64,000 nucleotides of DNA from Mesorhizobium sp. (GTDB lineage Bacteria; Pseudomonadota; Alphaproteobacteria; Rhizobiales; Rhizobiaceae), in NCBI GenBank assembly GCA_004017535.1, contig SAJS01000020.1, positions 1 to 64,000 of the forward strand. Direction: 5' to 3'. Each line of letters starts with the position of its first letter. Positions within the stretch are counted from its first letter, which is position 1. Position numbers and translations under genes: made by a program. The notes beneath the pieces are model-generated. The model was not told the origin of the DNA. It saw only the letters and a program-made list of their open reading frames with translations, and made no database searches. Of the stretch, positions 28,736 through 38,053 are shown one piece after another.

Positions 28736-29809
28736 TTACTCCGCTTGACCGTCTTTTTTGGCCGCGAAGGAGGTCAGCGCCGAAAGGAAATCCCCGAGGC
28801 CCGGGCGCTTCATGGCAATGAACGGCAACGGGCGGGCGGTTTCCATCGCAGCGATGCCGATGCGCGCCGTCATCATGCCGTTGACGACCCCTTCGCCGAG
28901 CTTTGCCGAGAGTTTTGCGGCAAGCCCATGGCCGACGATCTGCTGCACGAAACTGTCGCCCACCGCGATAGAGCCGGTCACCGCCAGATGCGCGAGCACG
29001 CCGTGCGCCAGCCGGAAGAAGCCGAGCGTGCCTGGACGGCCGCCGTAAAGCTCGGACATCCGCCGGATCAGGCGCCCTGCCTCGAACACGACATAGGCGA
29101 TGTCGACCAGCGCGCGGGGGCTGACCGCTGTGATCAGGGAGACGCGCTTGGCGGCCTCAAGGATCATGATTTTGGCGCGGGCATCGAGAGGCTCCAGGAT
29201 CTCGGTCTCGGCAAGCCGCACCAGATTGGCGCCGTCGATGATCTCGCCGCGCAATTCGGCGAGCGAACGGCGCCCGGCCGCAGTCTCGGGTTTTGCCGCG
29301 ACGAAGGCCGAGAGCTCATCAACGAGAGCGCGCGCGGCCTTGGGATCGTCGCGCGCCACGGCGTCCAGGGCCCGCTTCTGCATCTTCTCGACTTCGGCAA
29401 GGCGAGCAATGGCAAGGAATTCGCGGATAAGGATGACGAGCAGCGAGAGCAGCGCGATTCCCGCCATGCCGGCCGCAAGCCAGCCGAGCCATTCGGCGCG
29501 CGCGAACAGGTCGCGGATCAGCTGGTCGGCCCAGAGGCCGACCGCAAGCGAGACGAGCACGCCGAGGGCGCCGAAGAACAGCCGTGCCAGCAGCGAACGC
29601 TTTCGCGGCGCTGTCGCCGGCGGCGGGGCCGCGGTCTTGATATCCGGCTCGTCGAAAACGTCGACCTCCGAGGGGATCACGACCGCCACGTCGGCCCGCG
29701 CGGCGCGCGGCCTGCGCGCCGGCTGCTCCGCGGCGACGCGGCTCTGGGTGACTTGCGACTTCGGCTCGGTCTCGATGCGGAAGGCCGCCGGTTTGCGGGG
29801 CGCGGTCAT
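28736..29809 (-). CDS. YcjF family membrane protein (DUF697/TIGR01620)
   Basis: A 357-residue inner-membrane protein. A basic, proline-rich cytoplasmic N-terminus (about 85 residues) is followed by two membrane segments (about 90-145), then a helical domain ending in a DUF697-type region (RISELY-like block, then VLAHLAVTGSIAVGDSFVQQ). YcjF is almost always paired with YcjX, as here, with a 4-base overlap. The function is uncertain; in enterobacteria the pair is induced by stress. Confidence 0.85.
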   Translation of the reverse strand: MTAPRKPAAFRIETEPKSQVTQSRVAAEQPARRPRAARADVAVVIPSEVDVFDEPDIKTAAPPPATAPRKRSLLARLFFGALGVLVSLAVGLWADQLIRDLFARAEWLGWLAAGMAGIALLSLLVILIREFLAIARLAEVEKMQKRALDAVARDDPKAARALVDELSAFVAAKPETAAGRRSLAELRGEIIDGANLVRLAETEILEPLDARAKIMILEAAKRVSLITAVSPRALVDIAYVVFEAGRLIRRMSELYGGRPGTLGFFRLAHGVLAHLAVTGSIAVGDSFVQQIVGHGLAAKLSAKLGEGVVNGMMTARIGIAAMETARPLPFIAMKRPGLGDFLSALTSFAAKKDGQAE

Positions 29810-31278
29810 GCCAGATGATCTCCGATCAGGAACTGCAGCGCGCGGTCGAGCCGGATATGCGGCAAGGACAGCGTGACGCCTTCGGCGGTACGCTCGAGCT
29901 TCGGCGGGCGGAAACGCACGAAGCGGATCGCCGGCTCGGCGTTGTCGGGCGATGATCCGGACCTGTCGAACACCGCATCCACCTTTTCTGGCAAATCGCC
30001 CGGGAATATGGCGGTTTCGGTCTTTCCGTCGAACGTCTCGCCGTTGATCTTCTCGCCCTTCAGCGGCGTGCCGATGATGACCGGCAGCGTCTCGCGGCCT
30101 TGCTTCACCATGCCTTCGCGGGTCGAGCGGACCGCGGCCATGGCGACGACATCGACGGCGGCGCCGCTGAAATTCGCCCGCGCCACGGCGCGGTCGGTCA
30201 GCCGGCGTACGATCGCCTGCAGCCGGTCGTGGCTTTCGTGGTGCAGATGGTCCGCCTTGGTCGCGGCGACCAGGATGCGATCGATGCGGCGCGAGAAGAA
30301 ATCGGTGAGGAAATTGCCGCGTCCGGGCCGGAAGCAGGACAGGATCTCGGTGACGGCGCGTTCCAGATCGGCCATGGCGGCCGGGCCGGCATTGAGCGCC
30401 TGCATGGCATCGATAAGCACGATCTGCCGGTCCAGGCGGGTGATGTGCTCGCGAAAGAACGGCTTGACGACATGCGTCTTGTAGGCCTCGTACCGGCGCT
30501 CCATCATCGCCTGCAGCGATCCGGAGCGCGGCCGGCCTTGTGCCAGCGTCATCAGCGGCGCGAAGGTGAGCGCCGGCGAGCCTTCGAGGTCGCCCGGCAT
30601 CAGGAAGCGGCCGGGCGGCAGCGTCGACAGGGCGCGTTCGTCGAGCTTGCAGGCCTTGAGATAGGCGGCAAAGCTCTCGGTCAAGCGCCGCGCCGTCATC
30701 TCGTCGGCGTCGGCATCGGGGCTGACGGTGGAAGCCAGCTCGCGCCAGGTCTGAGAAAGGTCGGAGCGGACGGGCAGGGTAGCCAGCTCGACCGCCTCGC
30801 GCGAAAAATCGGCGAAGGATTTGCCGAGCAGCGGCAGGTCGAGCAGCCATTCGCCGGGATAGTCGACGATGTCGATGGATAGTTTTCCGGCTGAGAACAG
30901 CCGGTTCCAACCGGAAGCCGACTCATATTCGATGGTGAGCCGCAGTTCCGAGATGGCGCGCGTGGAATCCGGCCAGAGGCGGTCGTTCACCAAAGCCGCG
31001 ACGTGATCCTCGTACTGGAAACGCGGAACAGCATCGTCCGGCTGCTCTTCGAGGAAGGCGCGGGCGATACGGCCGGATTTCTGCGCTTCGAAGAGCGGCA
31101 GGCGTCCGCCATGGATGAGATTGTGGACGAGGGCGGAGATGAACACCGTCTTGCCGGCGCGGGAAAGCCCGGTGACGCCAAGACGCAATGACGGCGAGAA
31201 GAGCCCGGCGGCACGGCCCGAAAAGGTGTCGAGCGCAATCCTTGCCTCGTCGGTGAGAGTGGTCAGCGATGATGCCAA
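29806..31278 (-). CDS. YcjX family GTPase-like protein
   Basis: A 490-residue P-loop protein of the YcjX (COG3106, DUF463) family. Walker A is GLSRAGKT near residue 35, and the protein has the family's SIDIVDYPGEWLLDLPLL and ATKADH motifs. It probably binds GTP or ATP at the membrane with YcjF. The start is a TTG at 31278 with AGAGG 5 bases upstream; no ATG is available before the P-loop, and the long upstream reading overlaps the phosphatase gene in another frame. Confidence 0.85.
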   Translation of the reverse strand: MASSLTTLTDEARIALDTFSGRAAGLFSPSLRLGVTGLSRAGKTVFISALVHNLIHGGRLPLFEAQKSGRIARAFLEEQPDDAVPRFQYEDHVAALVNDRLWPDSTRAISELRLTIEYESASGWNRLFSAGKLSIDIVDYPGEWLLDLPLLGKSFADFSREAVELATLPVRSDLSQTWRELASTVSPDADADEMTARRLTESFAAYLKACKLDERALSTLPPGRFLMPGDLEGSPALTFAPLMTLAQGRPRSGSLQAMMERRYEAYKTHVVKPFFREHITRLDRQIVLIDAMQALNAGPAAMADLERAVTEILSCFRPGRGNFLTDFFSRRIDRILVAATKADHLHHESHDRLQAIVRRLTDRAVARANFSGAAVDVVAMAAVRSTREGMVKQGRETLPVIIGTPLKGEKINGETFDGKTETAIFPGDLPEKVDAVFDRSGSSPDNAEPAIRFVRFRPPKLERTAEGVTLSLPHIRLDRALQFLIGDHLA

Positions 31279-31340
31279 ATCAGCCTCTGGTTGCGCGTCC
31301 GCGCCCGATATAGGCGTTGGGCCGGGCGTTTGAAATGGCC

Positions 31341-31856
31341 TCAGAGATCGGCCGGCGTGAGAAAGGCTTCGAGATAGCCGCTGCCCTGCGCCGCTTCGGC
31401 AAGATTGCCGGGAAAGCGCACCACGGCGAGGCCGGCGGTCGGAAAACCGTGCTTCATCATGCCGCGCGCCGCCTCGTCGCCGTCGCCCGACACCGCCATG
31501 GCCAGATCCTCGGTCATGGGATTGTGGCCGACCACCAGAAGCTGTTCGGCGCCGGCATTCTTGCGGATGATGTCGAGATAACCGGCCGCATCCTCGCTGT
31601 AGAGCGTGTCGAAGAACAGCACCCGGCCGGTGTCGGTGCGCCCCGCCAGGCCTTCCAGCGTCTGCCTTGCCCGTTTGGCGTTGGAGCAAAGCGTGACATC
31701 CGGCACGTAGTTGCGGGCCCGCATTGCCTCTCCCATCGCTTCGGCATCGGCCATGCCCGATGCGTCGAGCGGGCGGTCGAAATCGCGCACGCCGGGCAGC
31801 GCCCAGCCGGCCTTGGCATGTCGCAACAGATAAAGTCTGCTCAACCGTTCCCCCAT
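31341..31856 (-). CDS. SixA-type histidine phosphatase family protein
   Basis: A 171-residue protein of the histidine phosphatase superfamily. The catalytic LRHAKAGW motif holds the nucleophile His (about residue 12), with the second His in VVGHNPM. E. coli SixA removes phosphate from Hpt domains, notably on PTS-Ntr. It lies 62 bases upstream of YcjX on the same strand. The substrate here is unknown. Confidence 0.85.
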   Translation of the reverse strand: MGERLSRLYLLRHAKAGWALPGVRDFDRPLDASGMADAEAMGEAMRARNYVPDVTLCSNAKRARQTLEGLAGRTDTGRVLFFDTLYSEDAAGYLDIIRKNAGAEQLLVVGHNPMTEDLAMAVSGDGDEAARGMMKHGFPTAGLAVVRFPGNLAEAAQGSGYLEAFLTPADL

Positions 31857-32031
31857 GGCACTGCCTGACAGGCAAAGCGCGATTAGTCACCAGAACCACG
31901 CCAGGCACAATGGCCGGCGCGAGCACCTGCAACGAATCATATGCGAATTCGTTTTATGCCGTTGAAACAACGTCGTTGCCGGAGCTGCCGATGCGAGACT
32001 AACAATTGCGTGAAACTGTCGCCGATACCGC

Positions 32032-32060
32032 TTGTGCAGGCTCTTGTCCCCGAATATATA
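32032..32060 (+). promoter_or_regulatory. Sigma-70-type promoter upstream of dksA
   Basis: TTGTGC at 32032-32037 and TATATA at 32055-32060 are separated by exactly 17 bases, 33 bases before the dksA ATG. The gap also holds an inverted repeat (AACGAAT at 31931-31937, ATTCGTT at 31947-31953) with no assigned role. Confidence 0.5.
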
Positions 32061-32092
32061 GGCGCCAAATTTGGGGTTGTTGGGTGAGTCGA

Positions 32093-32509
32093 ATGAACGA
32101 CATCGTTACCGCCGATTACGTACCCTCCGAAGACGAGCCGTTCATGAACGAACGGCAAAAATCGTACTTCCGCCATAAGCTCATCACCTGGAAGAACGAC
32201 ATTCTGCGCGAAGCGCGCGAAACCCTGGAAATCCTGCAGCAGGAAAACGCCAACCACCCAGATCTTGCCGATCGCGCCTCCTCGGAAACCGATCGCGCCA
32301 TCGAATTGCGCGCCCGCGATCGCCAACGCAAGCTCATCTCGAAGATCGACTCAGCGCTCCAGCGCATCGACGAAGGCACCTACGGCTATTGCGAGGAAAC
32401 CGGGGAGCCGATCGCGCTGAAGCGGCTCGACGCGCGTCCGATCGCGACGCTGTCGATCGAGGCGCAGGAGCGTCACGAGCGCCGCGAGAAGGTCTATCGC
32501 GACGACTGA
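32093..32509 (+). CDS. dksA: DksA/TraR family RNA polymerase-binding factor
   Basis: A 138-residue transcription factor that enters the RNA polymerase secondary channel and works with ppGpp. The coiled-coil tip motif DxxDxA is intact (Asp57, Asp60, Ala62). The globular zinc-finger region keeps only one of the four zinc cysteines (Cys100; Thr103, Ser121 and Ala124 replace the others), so it probably folds without zinc, as recalled for other rhizobial DksA proteins. The ATG is chosen by family N-terminus. It is followed by a strong terminator. Confidence 0.9.
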   Translation: MNDIVTADYVPSEDEPFMNERQKSYFRHKLITWKNDILREARETLEILQQENANHPDLADRASSETDRAIELRARDRQRKLISKIDSALQRIDEGTYGYCEETGEPIALKRLDARPIATLSIEAQERHERREKVYRDD

Positions 32510-32534
32510 CGCGGGCTGAATAAGCAAGATAACT

Positions 32535-32566
32535 TAAAAAAATGGCCGGGTTTCCGGCCATTTTTT
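32535..32566. terminator. Bidirectional rho-independent terminator after dksA
   Basis: A stem TGGCCGG/CCGGCCA (32543-32549 with 32554-32560) has a four-base loop, flanked by an A-run on the left and six T on the right. It terminates dksA and could also stop transcription from the right. Confidence 0.9.
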
Positions 32567-32617
32567 GTTTTCAACTCCTGAGCTGCGGAGAGTTCACGCG
32601 TTCCCGCAAGCTGCCGC

Positions 32618-32722
32618 TAAAGCGCGTCGCGATCTTTCAGATTCGCTCCATGCGCTTTAGGTTTTGATTTTACACATGTCTTTATCCCGAAACCGGTTCC
32701 CACTTTCGGGAGACATGCTTTA
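32618..32722. repeat. Two-hairpin intergenic repeat, copy 3
   Basis: Hairpin 1 has arms TAAAGCGC (32618-32625) and GCGCTTTA (32652-32659). Hairpin 2 has arms CATGTCT (32675-32681) and AGACATG (32711-32717) around TTATCCCGAAACCGG and CACTTTCGGG. It ends two bases before the FliO-like reading frame stop. Confidence 0.75.
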
Positions 32723-32724
32723 GG

Positions 32725-33364
32725 TCAGCGCTTGTGGTTGCCCAGTTCGCCAAGCAGCTTGGCCATCTCATCATCGAGCGAGGGTTTGGATGCGGGTTTG
32801 CTTGACGCTGCCGGCTGGGAGTGCGTCTCGTCGAGAGAAGTCTCGAGCTCGTGCATCAACGTGTCGTCGATGGAATCGTTTGAGGGCGGCGGCGTGTATC
32901 TGGCGCTGCCATTGGTCGTTCCGTAGCTCGGCAGGGGGGTGACCTTGGCGGTTGGCTGGCTCGGTGCCGCCGGCGCGCGGGGGCGTGCGGCGGCAGCTGG
33001 CTGGGCGGCAGGCGGCGGTTGCCTGCTGCTGGCCGCTGTCGCCGGTCAGCGCCGGCCGGCGCGGCGCCGCCAGCCTGATATCGCGCTCGACCACGACATC
33101 GGTCGGCCCGCCGATCAGGATCAGATGCTCGATGTCGTCGCGGCGCACCAGCACCAGCCTGCGATGGCTGTCGACGGCGGTGGCGTCCATGACCGCGAGG
33201 CGCGTCTTGCGGTTCCTGCCGCCGGCCACGAAAGTGCCGAAGGTAAGATTGCGCACAACTTTGATGACGAGCAGGATGACGACGAGCAATATGAGTGCCG
33301 CAAACGTCCACAGGATTGCGGCGACATAACCCGGACCCGCCACGCTATCCAGCCACTGCAGCAT
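32725..33364 (-). pseudogene. FliO-like single-TM protein, reading frame disrupted
   Basis: The N-terminal frame starts at ATG 33364 (MLQWLDSVAG) and gives a periplasmic stub, one membrane segment (about residues 14-36) and a basic cytoplasmic domain (LTFGTFVAGGRNRKTRLAVMDA, IEHLILIGGPTDVVVERDI) like FliO/FliZ-type flagellar export proteins. Near 33021-33046 this frame turns into an arginine/cysteine-rich, atypical tail stopping at 32771. The next frame instead continues with a coherent proline/alanine-rich linker and an acidic tail ending MAKLLGELGNHKR and a stop at 32725. So one extra base seems to lie in the linker. It could be a real mutation, an assembly error or recoding. The FliO name is tentative. 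Confidence 0.6.
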
Positions 33365-33572
33365 CGGTGCACCCAATCGCCTCTTGAGGTCAGGCGACAC
33401 TAGACCGCGGTGGCGGCCCGCCGCAAGTTCACATCACCCATCGTGAACAGTTTGAAACATGAATCATTGATTTTATCGGACATTTGCCGCCGGGGCCTTT
33501 TCCGCTACAGGAGAATGTGATTCAACCGGCCGTCCGCGCCCGTCGGACACCGGAATCACGAGCAGGGGGAAC

Positions 33573-36158
33573 ATGGCCAAGGAAGCGCGCGGCGATTTCT
33601 ATCCGGTACCGATCGTCGACCAGAACACGCGTCCGGGCGCCGTCACCAGGCTCATCGTCTTCATCGTCGTCTTGACCGGCGCCGCGATCGTCTTCGGACT
33701 TTTTCGCGAGCGGCTCGGCGATCCGTTCCTGCTCGGCATGCTCGGCGTGCTCGCCATGATCGGCGTCGGCTTCCTGTTCGCGACCGCGATCGGCTTCGTG
33801 CAGATCGCGCCGCGGTCGACCGGCGACGAACTGTCGAAAGCCTTTGTCGACTCGATGTCGCAGGGCCTGCTGGTGACCGACACCAAGGGCCGCGTCGTCT
33901 ATGCCAATCGCGCCTATGCCGACATGACGGGCGCTGCCTCGGCGGCCGATCTCCAGACCGTCGAAGGGCTCTTGTCTGATGTTCCCGAGGCCTCGATGAC
34001 GATCTACCGGCTGGCCTCGGGCTTGCGCGACGGGCAGGCGGGCGACGGCGAGTTCCGGCTGGCGCAGTCGATCAAGCCCGGCGCCGAGCCCGGCGCTCGC
34101 TGGTACCGGGCCCGCGCCCGCGCCTTCAGCATGCCCGGGCAAAGGCTGCCGATGCTGGCCTGGCAGCTTGCCGACATCTCGCAGGAACGGGCGGAGCAGG
34201 AGCGTTTCTTCCTCGACCTGCAAAAGGCCATCGACCATCTCGACCATGCGCCGGCCGGGTTCTTCTCGGCCGACCAGGAAGGCCGCGTCACCTATATCAA
34301 CGCCACGCTCGCCGAGTGGCTGGGCATCGACCTTGCCTCCTTCACGCCGGGCGCCATCACGCTGCCGGAAATCATCGCCGGCGACGGCATGGCGCTGGTC
34401 CGCTCGGTCAAGGCCGATCCCGGCACGACGCGCAACGCAGTCATCGACCTCGACCTCACCACCATGAGCGGCCAGGCGCTGCCGGTGCGCTTCATGCACC
34501 GAGTTTCGGCCAGCCGCGAGGGCGTGAACGGTCCCACACGGACGATCGTGCTTAACCGCACCCAGGGCGAGGACGCTTCGGCGGAACTGCGGGCCTCCGA
34601 GGTCCGCTTCACCCGCTTCTTCAACTCGACGCCGATGGCAATTGCCGGCGTCGATGCGAGTGGGCGCATCCTGCGCACCAACGCGCCGTTCCTGCAGCTG
34701 TTTTCATCCGTGGTCGATCGCGACGCCGTCGACCGGCGGGTGCGCTTCGAGACCATCGTCCACGAACGCGACCGGCCGGCCTTCGCCGCGGCCTTCGAGA
34801 AGGCCAGGCAGCGGCAGGCCAATATCGAGCCGATCGACTCCGTGCTGCCGGGCAATGAGGAGCGCCATATCCGCTTCTACGTCAACGCCGTCGCCGACAG
34901 CGCGGGCGGCGAGGGCGCCGAGGAATCGGCCATCGTCTATGCGGTCGAGACCACCGAGCAGAAGGCGCTCGAGGGCCAGATGGCGCAGAGCCAGAAGATG
35001 CAGGCGGTCGGTCAGCTTGCCGGCGGTATCGCGCACGACTTCAACAACGTGCTCACCGCCATCATCATGGCGTCCGACCTTCTGTTGACCAACCACCGGC
35101 CGTCGGACCCGTCTTTCCCCGACATCATGAATATCAAGCAGAACGCCAACCGGGCGGCCTCGCTCGTGCGGCAATTGCTGGCCTTCTCGCGCAAGCAGAC
35201 ACTGCGGCCAGAAGTGCTCAACCTGACCGATGTTCTGGCCGATCTCAGGATGCTGCTCGCCCGGCTGGTCGGCAACGACATCAAGCTGAAGATCGACCAC
35301 GGGCGCGACCTGTGGCCGGTCAAGGTCGATATCGGCCAGTTCGAGCAGGTGGTGGTCAATCTCGCCGTCAACGCTCGCGACGCCATGCCGGGCGGCGGCG
35401 ACCTCACGGTGCGTACCCGCAACGTCACAACGGAAGAATGCAAATCCTTCGCTTATCGCGAGCTCACGCCGGCCGACTATGTGCTGGTCGATGTCGAGGA
35501 CACCGGCAGCGGCATCGCGCCCGACGTGCTGAAGAAGATCTTCGAGCCATTCTTCACGACCAAGGAAGTGGGCAAGGGCACCGGCCTCGGCCTGTCGATG
35601 GTCTATGGCATCATCAAGCAGACCGGCGGCTTCATCTTCTGCGATTCCGAGGTCGGCAAGGGCACGGTATTCCGCATCTTCCTGCCGCGCCACATCGCCG
35701 AGATGAAGAAGCAGGCCGAGCCCGGCGAGGCGCCGGCAGCCGTGGCGGCGGCCCCGGCCAAGCCGGCCGACACGGCCAAGGACCTGTCCGGCTCGGCCAC
35801 CGTGCTTCTGGTCGAGGACGAGGACGCCGTGCGCATGGGCGGTGTGCGGGCGCTGACGTCGCGCGGCTACACCGTGCATGAGGCGTCGTCCGGCGTCGAG
35901 GCGCTGGAAGTGTTCGAGGCGCTCGGCGGCAAAGTCGATATCGTCGTCTCCGACGTGGTGATGCCGGAGATGGACGGGCCGACCTTGCTCGGCGAGCTGC
36001 GCAAGCGTCAGCCGGACATCAAGTTCGTGTTCGTTTCGGGTTATGCCGAGGATGCCTTTGCCAAGAACCTGCCGGCCGACGCCCATTTCGGCTTCCTGCC
36101 GAAGCCGTTCTCGCTCAAGCAATTGGCGACGATCGTGAAAGACGTGCTGGAATCCTAG
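33573..36158 (+). CDS. cckA: Cell-cycle hybrid histidine kinase CckA
   Basis: An 861-residue membrane-bound hybrid kinase. Two membrane segments (about residues 23-75) are followed by PAS-like domains (about 95-470), the dimerisation/phosphoacceptor helix with His488 in GGIAHDFNN, a HATPase domain with DTGSGIAP and [11 protein letters not shown], and a C-terminal receiver with Asp794 in [11 protein letters not shown]. In Caulobacter and rhizobia CckA passes phosphate through ChpT to CtrA and CpdR, and it is usually essential. The order dksA, FliO-like, cckA is typical of Rhizobiales. It stands alone with a 208-base upstream region. Confidence 0.93.
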   Translation: MAKEARGDFYPVPIVDQNTRPGAVTRLIVFIVVLTGAAIVFGLFRERLGDPFLLGMLGVLAMIGVGFLFATAIGFVQIAPRSTGDELSKAFVDSMSQGLLVTDTKGRVVYANRAYADMTGAASAADLQTVEGLLSDVPEASMTIYRLASGLRDGQAGDGEFRLAQSIKPGAEPGARWYRARARAFSMPGQRLPMLAWQLADISQERAEQERFFLDLQKAIDHLDHAPAGFFSADQEGRVTYINATLAEWLGIDLASFTPGAITLPEIIAGDGMALVRSVKADPGTTRNAVIDLDLTTMSGQALPVRFMHRVSASREGVNGPTRTIVLNRTQGEDASAELRASEVRFTRFFNSTPMAIAGVDASGRILRTNAPFLQLFSSVVDRDAVDRRVRFETIVHERDRPAFAAAFEKARQRQANIEPIDSVLPGNEERHIRFYVNAVADSAGGEGAEESAIVYAVETTEQKALEGQMAQSQKMQAVGQLAGGIAHDFNNVLTAIIMASDLLLTNHRPSDPSFPDIMNIKQNANRAASLVRQLLAFSRKQTLRPEVLNLTDVLADLRMLLARLVGNDIKLKIDHGRDLWPVKVDIGQFEQVVVNLAVNARDAMPGGGDLTVRTRNVTTEECKSFAYRELTPADYVLVDVEDTGSGIAPDVLKKIFEPFFTTKEVGKGTGLGLSMVYGIIKQTGGFIFCDSEVGKGTVFRIFLPRHIAEMKKQAEPGEAPAAVAAAPAKPADTAKDLSGSATVLLVEDEDAVRMGGVRALTSRGYTVHEASSGVEALEVFEALGGKVDIVVSDVVMPEMDGPTLLGELRKRQPDIKFVFVSGYAEDAFAKNLPADAHFGFLPKPFSLKQLATIVKDVLES

Positions 36159-36317
36159 AGCGCTGACGCAATTGCGGACGGATGCCCCAAGGCGAAGGCG
36201 CTGGTGCCTGACCGCCTTACAACTTGCTGGAATTGCTTCTAAATGAGCTATCGCTTGCACATTGCGACGGCCCTGCCATGATGATCGCCGGATGGGTCCA
36301 TCAGAGGGTATTAGCGC

Positions 36318-37025
36318 GTGACGCCGCACATCGAGGCGGGCAGGGGCGATTATGCCGAAACGGTGCTGTTGCCGGGCGATCCCGAGCGCGCGCAATGGAT
36401 GGCGGAGACCTTTCTCGAGGCACCACGCTGCGTCAACCGCCGAAGGGGCGCGTTGGGCTTCACCGGCCGCTTCCGCGGCACCCCGGTCAGCATCCAGGCG
36501 ACCGGCATCGGCGTTTCATCCTTCCTGATCTACGCCCATGAATTGCTCGACTATCATGGCGTGAAGACGCTGATACGCACCGGCACCAGTGGCGGCTTGT
36601 CGGACGATGTGCCCTTGCGCGGGCTCGTCATCTCCAGCGAAGTGCGGGCGGAGAGCGCGATTAGCGGGCAGGTGTTCGGGCTGTACCAGCCGGCGGGACC
36701 GGATCCGGCGCTGCATGCGCTGGCGCTGCGACGCGCGGCCGATCTCGGCATCGCCTGCAGCGCTGGGCTGACGATCTGCAGCGACGTGTTCCACCATCCC
36801 GACGGCCGCGCGCGGTTCGACGAGCCGAGGGCGCTCGGGGCGCTGGCTGTCGATATGGAGACCAGCGCGCTCTATCGGATTGCCGTGCAGTTCGGCGCAC
36901 GCGCCTTGTCGCTGCTGACCGTGGTCGATCATATCGCCACCGGCGAACTGACGGACTATGCGGAGCGACAGGCCCTCTTCACCGACATGACCCGGCTCGC
37001 GCTCGAAGTCGCCGCAGAGAGTTAG
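36318..37025 (+). CDS. deoD: Purine-nucleoside phosphorylase, DeoD type
   Basis: A 235-residue hexameric-type phosphorylase that splits purine (deoxy)nucleosides to base and ribose 1-phosphate. Family motifs are LLPGDPERAQWMA, TGIGVSSFLIYAHEL, IRTGTSGGL and VDMETSALY near the active site. The GTG at 36318 has AGAGGG 9 bases upstream. It is not linked to other nucleoside genes here. Confidence 0.92.
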   Translation: MTPHIEAGRGDYAETVLLPGDPERAQWMAETFLEAPRCVNRRRGALGFTGRFRGTPVSIQATGIGVSSFLIYAHELLDYHGVKTLIRTGTSGGLSDDVPLRGLVISSEVRAESAISGQVFGLYQPAGPDPALHALALRRAADLGIACSAGLTICSDVFHHPDGRARFDEPRALGALAVDMETSALYRIAVQFGARALSLLTVVDHIATGELTDYAERQALFTDMTRLALEVAAES

Positions 37026-37327
37026 GCGGCTTCCCGCTTCAGCGCGGCCTGTTCCTCGGCATTGGGCCGGTGGCCGCGCAGATAGAGCGCGCAGGTCGTG
37101 CGCAGCATGGAGGCGAAGTTCGGGATCTGGCCGTTGATCTCGATCGCCTCGTCATAGAGCTTCGAGATGAATTTCGGTGTCGTCAGTCCCTGGCTGTCGG
37201 CAATCTCGTCAAGCAGACCCCAGAACGTCGCCTCGAGCTGGATGCTGGTCGAATGACCGTCGATGCGGATTGACCTGTTGATCTGGCGGTAGCCTTCCGG
37301 ATCCTGTCCGGCGAAGACTCTGCACAT
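37022..37327 (-). CDS. Ribbon-helix-helix domain protein
   Basis: A 101-residue protein of the RHH_4 type: MCRVFAGQDPEGY, the beta-strand RSIRIDGHSTSIQLEATFW and two helices, then a C-terminal helix. Such proteins are likely DNA-binding regulators; the target is unknown. GGGAGG precedes the ATG at ideal distance. A longer frame to 37399 is unnecessary. The leader holds two GGCGCC arms (37355-37360 and 37374-37379). Its stop overlaps the deoD stop by a few bases in convergent orientation. Confidence 0.8.
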   Translation of the reverse strand: MCRVFAGQDPEGYRQINRSIRIDGHSTSIQLEATFWGLLDEIADSQGLTTPKFISKLYDEAIEINGQIPNFASMLRTTCALYLRGHRPNAEEQAALKREAA

Positions 37328-37581
37328 CGGTACCTCCCGTTTTTGTTTGTCTTGGGCGCCGATTGAGCGAGCCGGCGCCTTTTTGAACACTGCCTGCATT
37401 TGTCATCTTCGATCCAATGGCCGGCAACGGCAATCAGACTTTCGTCCTTAGGCTCGCCCATCCTCGCCCGGGCCGGGAGACTACCCACTTCGAAGCCGCA
37501 TGCGTGGTAATCGGCTGCCACCACCTTTTTTCGCCAGCACGCATAATCGGCTTCGAAATCAAGAAAGCTACGGAGTCCGAT

Positions 37582-37977
37582 TTGGCGAAGGCGATCCATT
37601 CCATGATCAGGGTTCTCGACGAGGCACGGTCCGTCGATTTCTACAACAAGGCCTTCGGCCTCGAGGTGGCGCAGCGGCTCGATTTCGAGACTTTCACACT
37701 GATTTATCTCAGCAATGCGGACTCGCCCTTCGAGGTGGAGCTGACCGTGAACAAGGGGCGCACCGAGCCCTACGCGCTTGGCGACGGCTACGGCCATCTC
37801 GCCGTCTCGGTCGCCGATCTCGACAGCGAGCATGACCGGATGGGCGCGCTCGGCTTCAATCCGAGGAAGATCGTCGAGTTCAACCGCGATGGGGCGCTGA
37901 TCGCCCGCTTCTTCTTCATCGAGGATCCCGACGGCTACAAGATCGAGGTCCTGCAGCGGGGAGGGCGCTTCCAATAG
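37582..37977 (+). CDS. gloA: Lactoylglutathione lyase (glyoxalase I)
   Basis: A 131-residue metalloenzyme that converts the methylglyoxal-glutathione adduct to S-lactoylglutathione. Metal ligands in the family pattern are His near the N-terminus (AIHSMIRVLD), Glu in PFEVELT, His in YGHLAVSV and Glu in GYKIEVLQ. The start is a TTG at 37582 with GGAG 6 bases upstream, giving the standard AKAIHSMIRVLDE N-terminus; the upstream ATG at 37603 would remove the metal-binding His. Confidence 0.93.
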   Translation: MAKAIHSMIRVLDEARSVDFYNKAFGLEVAQRLDFETFTLIYLSNADSPFEVELTVNKGRTEPYALGDGYGHLAVSVADLDSEHDRMGALGFNPRKIVEFNRDGALIARFFFIEDPDGYKIEVLQRGGRFQ

Positions 37978-38053
37978 GGGATATTCGCCGCGCAGAGGCG
38001 CGGCGCCAGCAACGGCGCCCTCACGGGTGCGAACAGCAAGCAGGGAGGAAATC

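Noticed and set aside
37355-37384. GGCGCC-N13-GGCGCC followed by T-run, terminator-like on the plus strand
   Set aside because: No plus-strand gene ends just before it; it lies in the leader of the minus-strand RHH gene and the stem is only 6 bp.
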